From assembly GCA_947470165.1 (NCBI GenBank), contig CANISN010000072.1:1-7698 (forward strand): a stretch of DNA of 7,698 bases, given 5' to 3'. A program made the position numbers and the translations under genes. Position 1 is the first letter of the stretch. The number at the start of each line of letters is the position of its first letter. Below are positions 1-7,300 of the stretch, piece after piece. The stretch comes from Burkholderiaceae bacterium. GTDB lineage: Bacteria > Pseudomonadota > Gammaproteobacteria > Burkholderiales > Burkholderiaceae. Below the pieces are notes generated by a model. That model had not been told where the DNA came from and made no database searches. It saw nothing but the letters and a program-made list of their open reading frames with translations.

Positions 1-706
1 CTGGCTCATCAAATGTAGAGGCAACCACTTCACCGCGTACAGAGCGCTGCATTTCAGTAACTTCTTCGGGGCGCTCATCAACTAACAACACGATCAAGAT
101 CGCATCTGGATTGTTCGCAGAAATCGCGTGAGCAATGTGCTGCATCATCACGGTCTTACCGGATTTAGGTGAAGACACGATCAAGCCACGCTGGCCATAG
201 CCAATCGGGGAGATCATGTCGATGATGCGGCCAGTTAAATTCTCTTCTGCTTTGATATCACGCTCTAACTGAATGACGCGATTTGGATGCAAAGGCGTTA
301 AGTTCTCGAACATGATGCGGTTCTTTAAAGCCTCTGGAGGCAAACCATTGATCTTGTCTACCTTTACCAAAGCAAAGTAACGCTCGCCATCCTTAGGGGT
401 GCGAACCTCGCCTTCAACGCTGTCACCAGTATGCAGATTAAAGCGTCGGATCTGGGCAGGTGATATGTAGATATCGTCCGGCGATGCCATATAAGAGGCA
501 TCAGGGGAGCGTAAGAAACCAAAGCCATCAGGCAATACTTCTAAAGTGCCGTCACCGAAAACAGATTCACCTTCCTTGGCTCGCTTTTTCAGGATGGCAA
601 ACATCAATTCTTGTTTGCGCATCCGTTGGGTGTTTTCAATCTCCAGGCTAGCTGCCATTTCAAGCAGCGCAGATACGTGGAGTACTTTAAGTTCAGATAA
701 TTGCAT
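1..706 (-). CDS. rho: Transcription termination factor Rho, N-terminal 235 residues (3' end outside window)
   Basis: Rho is the hexameric RNA helicase that loads on C-rich nascent RNA and uses ATP to release RNA polymerase. The visible part covers the N-terminal helical domain (about residues 1-48), the RNA-binding cold-shock-like domain (about 50-120) and the start of the RecA-like ATPase. Seen directly: GFGFLR at 61-66 and DDIY at 77-80 (the primary RNA-binding F62, F64, R66 and Y80 of E. coli fall at the same numbers), Walker A SSPKSGKT at 178-185, and [14 protein letters not shown] at 207-220 with the expected catalytic Glu at 211. The ATG at 706 gives MQLSELK, aligned with MNLTELK of E. 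coli Rho, so this start is well supported although only a weak GAGAA precedes it. Full Rho is about 420 residues; Walker B, the Q and R loops and the arginine finger lie beyond the left edge. It sits downstream of trxA on the same strand, behind a terminator. No frameshift or odd composition is visible. Confidence 0.98.
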   Translation of the reverse strand, partial: MQLSELKVLHVSALLEMAASLEIENTQRMRKQELMFAILKKRAKEGESVFGDGTLEVLPDGFGFLRSPDASYMASPDDIYISPAQIRRFNLHTGDSVEGEVRTPKDGERYFALVKVDKINGLPPEALKNRIMFENLTPLHPNRVIQLERDIKAEENLTGRIIDMISPIGYGQRGLIVSSPKSGKTVMMQHIAHAISANNPDAILIVLLVDERPEEVTEMQRSVRGEVVASTFDEP

Positions 707-884
707 GTGGTTCTCGGGTGTAGATAAGGATATGGATTTGTTTTAGGGAATTGCTGTCTAGACGAATATCAGACAGATTTGGGGGAAAACAGAATTTGGG
801 GGAGTTTGCTAAAAAAGAGGGGCACTGAAAGTGCGTTGAAATGCTGATGAAGTAGATACTACACTAAAAAGACAGGAAGTAGCT
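707..884 (-). promoter_or_regulatory. rho 5' leader and probable promoter region, C-rich and G-poor
   Basis: This is the stretch between the trxA terminator and the rho start. Read on the minus strand, the last 104 bases (810 down to 707) contain about 35 C and 9 G, the bias typical of Rho loading (rut) sites. It holds two CCCCCAAAT-type direct repeats. No ATG occurs in any frame of the minus strand before the rho start, so no RhoL-like leader peptide is evident; the only GTG is followed at once by TAG. A weak -10-like TAGTAT lies at 861-856 (minus) with no good -35 partner. Known: rho of E. coli is autoregulated by Rho-dependent attenuation in its leader. Inferred: the same control acts here. 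The promoter itself is not convincingly located. Confidence 0.45.
773..802 (-). repeat. Short imperfect direct repeat in the rho leader
   Basis: On the minus strand CCCCCAAATTCTGT (802-789) is followed by CCCCCAAATCTGT (785-773). The copies differ by one T and are separated by three bases. Each provides a C run followed by a pyrimidine-containing segment, as would suit repeated contacts with the Rho primary sites, or they may result from a small duplication. They have no coding role. Confidence 0.6.
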
Positions 885-915
885 AAAAACCACAGGCTCA
901 CCTAGTGAACCTGTG
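885..915 (-). terminator. Rho-independent terminator of trxA
   Basis: On the minus strand, starting 12 bases after the trxA stop codon, CACAGGTTCAC (915-905) pairs with GTGAGCCTGTG (901-891) across a three-base loop. This gives 11 pairs including one G-U. It is followed at once by GTTTTT (890-885). The plus strand has no T run after the hairpin, so the terminator appears to work in one direction only. It separates trxA from rho, which implies that most rho transcription starts downstream of it. Confidence 0.9.
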
Positions 916-927
916 ATCTAAGACTAT

Positions 928-1254
928 TTACAGATGACTATCAATAAATGCAGTCAACTGGGATTTGGCCAAAGCGCCTACTTTTTGAGCAGCGACAGTG
1001 CCGTTCTTAAAGAGGATCAAGGTCGGAATGCCGCGAATATTGAACTGGGCAGGAACGCCTTGATTCTCATCAACGTTCATCTTTGCGATTTGGATCTTGT
1101 CACCGTACTCGCCAGCGAGTTCTTCGAGGATAGGGCCAATCATCTTGCAAGGGCCACACCACTCCGCCCAGAAGTCGAGCAATACAGGTTTATCGGACTT
1201 GAGAACATCTTGCTCGAATGAAGCGTCAGTTACATATTTAATGCCGGCACTCAT
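928..1254 (-). CDS. trxA: Thioredoxin 1
   Basis: A complete 108-residue cytoplasmic thioredoxin, the usual family length. It reduces protein disulfides and is itself recycled by thioredoxin reductase with NADPH; typical partners include ribonucleotide reductase and methionine sulfoxide reductases. The active site WCGPCK is at 32-37 (Cys33 and Cys36), the buried Asp27 precedes it in LLDFWAEW, and the cis-proline is Pro77 in GIPTL. The C-terminal GALAKSQL matches the last helix of TrxA. There is no signal peptide or membrane segment, which argues against a periplasmic or membrane-bound relative. The ATG at 1254 is preceded by AAGGA (1265-1261) six bases upstream, a good Shine-Dalgarno site. A strong intrinsic terminator follows, and rho lies further downstream on the same strand; the trxA-rho neighbourhood is widely conserved in Proteobacteria. 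Confidence 0.98.
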   Translation of the reverse strand: MSAGIKYVTDASFEQDVLKSDKPVLLDFWAEWCGPCKMIGPILEELAGEYGDKIQIAKMNVDENQGVPAQFNIRGIPTLILFKNGTVAAQKVGALAKSQLTAFIDSHL

Positions 1255-1382
1255 GAAAATTCCTTATTTGGTCTTACTTAGTTTTATATAGTTATCGCAA
1301 TACAACGCTTATATTAGCAATAAGCCGAGCATTTTGCCTAAAACTGCATTTCTACCCCTGAACCAGACCCAATTTATTCTAG
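1255..1382. promoter_or_regulatory. Divergent trxA/addB intergenic region
   Basis: These 128 AT-rich bases must carry the trxA promoter (minus) and probably the addB promoter (plus). On the minus strand the clear element is the AAGGA ribosome site at 1265-1261. Possible -10 elements are TATATA/TATAAA around 1290-1283 and GATAAC at 1296-1291; the latter has TTGCTA at 1320-1315 about 18 bases upstream as a weak -35. On the plus strand TATATT near 1310-1315 could be a -10 but has no good -35. I see no clear operator, LexA-type palindrome or hairpin. The promoter positions are tentative. Confidence 0.4.
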
Positions 1383-4379
1383 ATGTTTCACCCATTTCCG
1401 ACCATTTCTAATAGTAAGCAGCCTTATGAATGGGCTATTAGGCCTAATGCTGGCGCACTAAGGCAGCTCGCGGAAGGAATTTGGGATTGTGCGGTGCAAA
1501 CCCATCAGCGCCCCTTAGTGGTGCTGAGTACTGCAGGGCCTTTAATGGGAGTCAGGGTTGCTCTAGAAAAATATCGACCTGCAAACCTCCCAAACCAGAT
1601 TGCCTTCCTGCCCCAAGTCATTAGCTTTAACGATTGGCTAGAGGCTGCGCCAGGTACCTGGAAGTTTCCTAAAAGGCAAACAGATCTAGAGCGCTGGTTA
1701 TCGGTATACGTCAACTTACGTAAACATCCCATTTTGCAAAGTTGGTTTAAAGCTGAGAGTGAGGCAGGTGCCTGGGGTTTGGCGCAAGCAGTGATTGACG
1801 CATGTGATGCCTTATCAGAGGCAGTGGTGCCTCAGATGCAAAGCGAAATCAATGCATTAATACAAAGTCGCGCACTGGATGCCGACGCGTGGGTCAAAAA
1901 AGTAGAAGTATTGCTAGATCAAGCCATAGCAAAAGCCTATGTAGGTTTATCTCGCAAGGTAGTAGACCAAGAGTCTATCGTCTTGCTTGCTTTTTGGCGC
2001 TACCTCAGTAGCCCTGGCGATCCTGTCATGCGAAAACATTTCGCACTAGCAGCACATCTCGAGGCGGCAAGAGCTAACCTAACTCAACCTCGACCTTTGA
2101 TCTGGGTGCAAACCGCAGACCCCAAGCCAATTGATCAAGAGACTATTACCCAATATCTTGAGGACTATGCGCAATTTGCTCCAGTCGTTAATGTAGGTGC
2201 AGATTGGCAATCGGTGGCACTCTGGTCTGAGGCGCTCACTGGTCAGGATGATCAAGGGCAGCTGATGCAAACAAGTGATGAGCAGAATGCTTTGATTGAC
2301 CACAATATCCACGCTAGCTATCCCGCAAGGTGGCGTTTGCTGGCTGCAAGGCGCTTCGAAGAATTGGCTTGGGCAGCCGCTAAATCTATAGAGACCCATT
2401 TAATTGCTGGTAAGACGAATATCGCCCTCGTTGCGCAAGATCGTTTAGCCGCAAGAAGGGCGCGGGCACTGTTGTCCCGCTTTGGTCCTGGTCTGCGGAT
2501 CCGTGATGAAACTGGTTGGAAGCTTTCAACTACGCGAGCTGCTGCAGCGCTTAATAGTTACTTAGAGCTTATTCGCTGCCCTCAAGAGGGGCCGAGTGCG
2601 AGCGCCTTACTCGAGTTTTTGCAGAACCCCTATTTTGATATTGCCCATACTTTGCAAAAGACGCCTGAAATCTGCATCAGTCTAGTAGCGCAATTAGAAG
2701 ACATCTTGATTGCAAGCCAAGCCAAGTCTGGTTGGGAGACTTTTAGAATGGCGATTGAGCGTGCGAATGCTTACGCTTCATCGAGCGGTAGTGTGCCGCA
2801 CGAAGCGCTTTTACAGTTGATGAGCTTGTTGCAGAAGCGACATGCACAGTGGCAAGCACTTAAGCTTGATTGCGCAAATGCCGACACACTTTTGCAAACG
2901 AATCTGCAAGAGATGGGTATGGCACAGCGATTAGAACAAGATTCTGCTGGTAAGCAATTACTCGAAGTACTCAAGACCTTTGATCTAGGTGCAGGGCCTT
3001 ATCAGCACCTCACAATGCGTTTGCCAGAGTGGCTTAGCTTATTAAAGACGGTGATTGAAGCAGCTTCCTATCAGGAGGCTGGTAAGGAGTCACAAGCGAC
3101 TTTAAGTATCTTGCCCTTAAGCTCGACACGTTTGCGAGAGTTTGATGCAGTTGTATTGGTGGGTTGTGATGAGCAGCAGTTGCCTGCATTTTCTGAGCCA
3201 CCATTGTTTTTCTCAGACGCGCTTAATCGTTTATTAAAAGCCTCTACTATTACTGCGCAATACATTCAGCAGGCGCGGGATTTATCGCAACTACTGATTT
3301 CTTGCCCACAAGTAGATTTACTTTGGCAAAGTAAAAGCAATAGTGGCGAACCACTCAGACCATCTGCTTGGATTAGTCGACTCCGCGCACAATTACCTAC
3401 TAATTGGCCCATCTTGGAAGTAAAGCCTGATATGCATGCAGATCAGTCAAATCCATTGCAAGAGGCAGTAAGCACAGTGAGTGCAGAGATTGCTTTACCA
3501 ATCAGCATGTCACCTAGTGCTTATAAGGCTTTGCGAGATTGTCCTTATCGCTACTATGTGCGTAGTATTTTAGGTTTACGGAAAGCAAAAGAATTCGAAG
3601 AAGGCTTTGATGCTTCATTGGCAGGGCAGGTTTTGCATTCTCTATTGAAGAACTTCTTTCAGGCTTTAAAAACAGAAGAGCAAAAATCCCAATCCAGTAT
3701 TTCTCAAGATCTTGATGCTCGTCGTCTGTGGATGCAAGAACACTTAACAAAACATTCCGAAAAAGAGTTCGAGCGTTTGATCAAAGGTGATGCCAGAGTG
3801 ATGGGTACTTTGCGTGATTGGCAAAAGCAAATCCCTAGCTTCATTGATTGGCAATTAAAGCGTGAGGCAGAGGGTTGGCGCTATCACGATGCAGAGTTGC
3901 CGGTGGGTTTCATGGTGACGCTGACCGATCCCGATGGAGTGCAAAGAGAGATTCAGATTGCGGGTCGGGCCGACCGCTTTGATGTGAATACCAATAATCC
4001 CAGTTCTGCAGCAGTCATTGATTATAAGAATCAAGGTACTGCCAAAATTAAGAAGCGAGCAGAGCGTCTTTTGGATGATCCGCAGTTACTGATCTATGCC
4101 CGCGCTGTTAATGAGAATGCAGTAGCAGCACACCTTCCTGGGCGCACCATTGAACAAGCTGAATGGGTTTCATTAAAAGCAGATATTAAAAAAGCGGATG
4201 ACAAGATTGTCCGGGCTCATCCTATCGAGGATATGCCAGCAATCATGGCGCAATTTTCAGAGCAGCTCAGTGATGATCTTGAAGTATTGTGGGCGCGTAA
4301 ACCCATGAAAGCCTTTGCACCAGATAGTGTTTGCCAATATTGCGAAGCTAGAGGCGTTTGCAGAAAGGGGATGTGGTGA
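1383..4379 (+). CDS. addB: AddB-type subunit of the AddAB helicase-nuclease (PD-(D/E)XK nuclease with four-Cys cluster)
   Basis: A complete 998-residue protein, close to the length of proteobacterial AddB. With AddA it is expected to form the cytoplasmic complex that unwinds and degrades DNA at double-strand breaks to prepare 3' ends for RecA. The N-terminal helicase-like part keeps the family landmarks FLPQVISFNDWL (75-86) and LSSTRLREFDAVVLVGC (about 579-595), but the Walker A position reads STAGPLMG (49-56) with no GK[ST], so it looks ATP-dead. The C-terminal nuclease domain has LHSLL with His752, GRADRF with Asp864, IDYK with Asp880 and Lys882, and QLLIYA from Gln901. Cys720, Cys984, Cys987 and Cys993 fit the four-Cys Fe-S arrangement of AddB nucleases. 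The ATG at 1383 directly follows an in-frame TAG, so no longer form exists, and it has no clear Shine-Dalgarno. The end overlaps addA by four bases. The family call is firm. The exact name (AddB, RexB or generic PD-(D/E)XK nuclease) rests on the partner gene. Confidence 0.88.
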   Translation: MFHPFPTISNSKQPYEWAIRPNAGALRQLAEGIWDCAVQTHQRPLVVLSTAGPLMGVRVALEKYRPANLPNQIAFLPQVISFNDWLEAAPGTWKFPKRQTDLERWLSVYVNLRKHPILQSWFKAESEAGAWGLAQAVIDACDALSEAVVPQMQSEINALIQSRALDADAWVKKVEVLLDQAIAKAYVGLSRKVVDQESIVLLAFWRYLSSPGDPVMRKHFALAAHLEAARANLTQPRPLIWVQTADPKPIDQETITQYLEDYAQFAPVVNVGADWQSVALWSEALTGQDDQGQLMQTSDEQNALIDHNIHASYPARWRLLAARRFEELAWAAAKSIETHLIAGKTNIALVAQDRLAARRARALLSRFGPGLRIRDETGWKLSTTRAAAALNSYLELIRCPQEGPSASALLEFLQNPYFDIAHTLQKTPEICISLVAQLEDILIASQAKSGWETFRMAIERANAYASSSGSVPHEALLQLMSLLQKRHAQWQALKLDCANADTLLQTNLQEMGMAQRLEQDSAGKQLLEVLKTFDLGAGPYQHLTMRLPEWLSLLKTVIEAASYQEAGKESQATLSILPLSSTRLREFDAVVLVGCDEQQLPAFSEPPLFFSDALNRLLKASTITAQYIQQARDLSQLLISCPQVDLLWQSKSNSGEPLRPSAWISRLRAQLPTNWPILEVKPDMHADQSNPLQEAVSTVSAEIALPISMSPSAYKALRDCPYRYYVRSILGLRKAKEFEEGFDASLAGQVLHSLLKNFFQALKTEEQKSQSSISQDLDARRLWMQEHLTKHSEKEFERLIKGDARVMGTLRDWQKQIPSFIDWQLKREAEGWRYHDAELPVGFMVTLTDPDGVQREIQIAGRADRFDVNTNNPSSAAVIDYKNQGTAKIKKRAERLLDDPQLLIYARAVNENAVAAHLPGRTIEQAEWVSLKADIKKADDKIVRAHPIEDMPAIMAQFSEQLSDDLEVLWARKPMKAFAPDSVCQYCEARGVCRKGMW
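4364..4379 (+). promoter_or_regulatory. addB-addA translational coupling site
   Basis: AAAGGGG (4364-4370), inside the last codons of addB, is a good Shine-Dalgarno sequence placed five bases before a GTG at 4376. That GTG overlaps the addB TGA as GTGA (4376-4379). A second in-frame GTG at 4373 is only two bases from the site and is therefore a poorer choice. The arrangement suggests that ribosomes ending addB restart on addA. Confidence 0.75.
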
Positions 4380-7300
4380 GCGAAAAGTTTGATTACCCCG
4401 TAGCCTGTAACCCGAATCATTCCGTGATTGTTTCTGCATGCGCTGGTAGTGGTAAGACTTGGCTCTTAGTTGCTCGCATGGTACGCCTATTACTTGCTGG
4501 TGCAAAGCCTCAAGAAATCTTGGCGCTGACCTTTACTCGTAAAGCAGCACAAGAGATGCGAGACCGCCTATTTGGGCTGCTGGAGCAGTTTTCTCAATTA
4601 GATGATGCACAGCTTATTCATGAGTTAACAACGAGAGGCTTAGATCACGCAGAAGCTCAGAAGCTGCTTCCGCAGGCTAGGGCGCTCTATCTCAAAGTCT
4701 TAATGAGTCCACAATCGATTGTGATCGACACCTTTCATGGTTGGTTTGGCAAACTACTGGGTGCGGCACCAATTTCAGCTGAAGTGCAGCCTGGATTTAA
4801 TCTTCGTGAGGACGCTAAACGTTTACAAGAAGAGTGCATGGAAGATTGGTGGGGAGGCTTATCTGCTGATCTCAAAAAACACTATGACGTCTTACTAAAA
4901 GAATTTGGCGCTTTTGAGACAGACAAGTTCTTGATGGGTAATTACAGCCTCTTTAAGCAAAGAGGTGCATGGACATTCTTCTTGGCATCATGCGCAGCAA
5001 AAGGTATTAGTCCAATTGAGGCTCTAGCGCAATGCTTGCCTCATCTATCTTTGCCCAATCCGCTTGAAGAGTTTTGGCAGCGCCCAGGCACAGTAGAAGA
5101 TTTGCAAGTGATGCTCCAATGTTTTAGTAATGGAACGCCAACACAACAGAAAAGTGCAGCATATATTCAGGCAGTTATCGCTCATCATGTAGCGGGTGGA
5201 TCTGTTATGGGTATTGCCAGTAAATGGCAAAGCTATTTTCTAACTCAAGCGCTTACTCCACTAAAAGATATTGCGACAATGGCCGCTCCTATGCGGGATT
5301 ACCTTGCTGCAACGGGTGGTGATCCGACTCAGATTACGGCAATCCGTAACGCTTGGGTAGATGCTTATCAAGCTTGGTTTATTTGGAAAAACGATCAAGA
5401 TGCTTACGCGATCAACGCTGCTTGGTTTGCTATGAGTGAGGCGATGCTAGGGCACATGCAAAAAACAAAAGAATCAATGCGGGTACGTGACTTTGATGAT
5501 TTAGAGATTGGCGTGAGTCAACTCATGGCCGATCCAGCAAATGCGGCTTACCTACAGGCAAGACTTGATGCTAAGTACAGGCATATTTTGATTGATGAGT
5601 TTCAGGATACCAATCCACTGCAGTGGCAAATATTACGTGCTTGGCTTGAGGGTTACGGACAGGACGGATCTCGTCCCAGCGTCTTTATTGTGGGAGATCC
5701 AAAGCAGTCAATTTATCGCTTCCGGCGCGCTGACCCCAGATTGTTTGATAGCGCCCGACAGTTCTTAACGACTACCTTGCAGGCTAAGGCCTTGTATCAG
5801 AATGCCACCCGCAGAAATGCCCCCCAAATTAATGAGGCGGTCAACAAAATATTTTTAATGGATTGTGTTCCACCTAGCTATGAATTTGCTGAGCAACGCA
5901 CTGATTGGAAGGCGCCAGCAGAAGATATCGCTAAGCATGGGTTTGCTACCAAGGGTGAAGCGATGTTATTGCCACTGATTGAGCGTGTAGAGCAAGACCA
6001 GGCTGAGCGAACTGGTAGTGCTTTAGATAACCCCATTGAGGATGCAGGACTGACTGTCGGAGTGCAGCAACGCTATTGGGAAGGCCAGCAAGTAAGCCGC
6101 TTGATTTTGCATGTGATGGCAACTCGCCAAGTGATTGATAAACGGGATGGCAAAGAGTATTGGCGTCCAGCTAGGGGCAGTGATTTTATTTTGCTCGTTA
6201 AGCGCCGCGCTTATTTATCCCAGTTTGAAAGAGCGCTTCGTGAAGCGGGTCTCGCCTATGACAGTTCGCGCTTAGGTGGTCTACTCAATACTTTAGAGAT
6301 CGATGACTTAATTGCCTTGCTGACGGTCTTGGTATCCCCAAGACATGATTTGCCATTGGCGCAAGTATTGCGTAGTCCCATTTTTAGTTTTACTGAGCAG
6401 CAAATGCAAACGCTCAGTAGTCATGTGGGTGATAGCTACAGTCAACACGAAAACGAAAGTCAAACCCAAACTTCCTGGTGGGATGCATTACAAAGTAGCT
6501 CGGTCGGATCGGTTCAGAAGGCAGCCCGTTATTTAGAACGATGGAGAGGTCTAGGCGAAGTATTACCAGTGCACGATCTGCTTGATCTGATCTATCAAGA
6601 GAGTAATTTGCGAGTCAGTTATGCCATCTCTTCTCAAAATCTGGCACGTGCTCAGGTTTTAGCAAACTTAGATGCTTTCTTGGAGCTTGCCTTGAATCAA
6701 GATGGCGGTCGCTATCCCAGCTTGAGTCGATTCATAGAAGAGATCAACGCGATGCGTCGTGGCGATGATGATGAGACCCCCGATGAGGGCGATGTGGAAG
6801 CTGAAGCTGAAGAAGATATTGGCGAAGTGGATCTTGATAGTGAAATGTCTGAAGAGGATCATCACAAGCGCGTACGCATCATGACCATTCATGGTGCTAA
6901 GGGATTAGAGGCGCCATTTATCATCATGCTTGATGCCAACAATACCGAGTGGAAGGCGCCGAAACGTGGTGTATTGCTCGACTGGTCACCAGATGAGACT
7001 AGTCCAAGCCACCTTTCTCTTTATACCGCGAAGTCTTTAACGGATCAGCGAGAAGTGATCTATCAAAAAGAAAATCAAGTTAGTGAGAATGAAAACTGGA
7101 ATGTCCTATACGTTGCCATGACACGAGCTCAACAAGGTTTATGGATTAGTGGCGTGCAATCCCATATCAAAGATGGCATTAATCAGAAATCTTGGTACGG
7201 TAGAGCATTAGCTGCGGGTATAGAAACTGTAGATACCTCTGAGTGGGGTGAAGATCAGTCTCTACCCAAGCAGGAGTCAAGATTGCTAGGTAGCGAGTCA

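Noticed and set aside
460..746. Two overlapping plus-strand open frames opposite the start of rho
   Set aside because: Both are antisense shadows of the Rho N-terminal coding region with no ribosome site or family-like sequence.
811..834. Small hairpin GCACT-TTC-AGTGC followed by T6 on the minus strand as a leader attenuator
   Set aside because: The stem is only five pairs and five bases separate it from the T run, which is not a good intrinsic terminator. It could matter only together with Rho.
856..861. TAGTAT as the rho -10 element
   Set aside because: Only four of six consensus bases match and there is no acceptable -35 at 16-18 bases. It is kept as a weak note in the leader entry and not called as a promoter.
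934..1221. Plus-strand open frame of 95 codons opposite trxA
   Set aside because: It lies fully antisense to an unmistakable thioredoxin gene, and its translation has no recognisable domain.
6345..6536. Plus-strand frame of 63 codons inside addA
   Set aside because: It is an alternate-frame shadow within the helicase coding region, where the addA frame continues uninterrupted.
6668..6892. Minus-strand frame of 74 codons with a hydrophobic stretch, inside addA
   Set aside because: The hydrophobic look comes from reading the acidic GAT/GAA-rich insert on the other strand, where these codons become Ile, Phe and Ser. It lies inside an intact gene.
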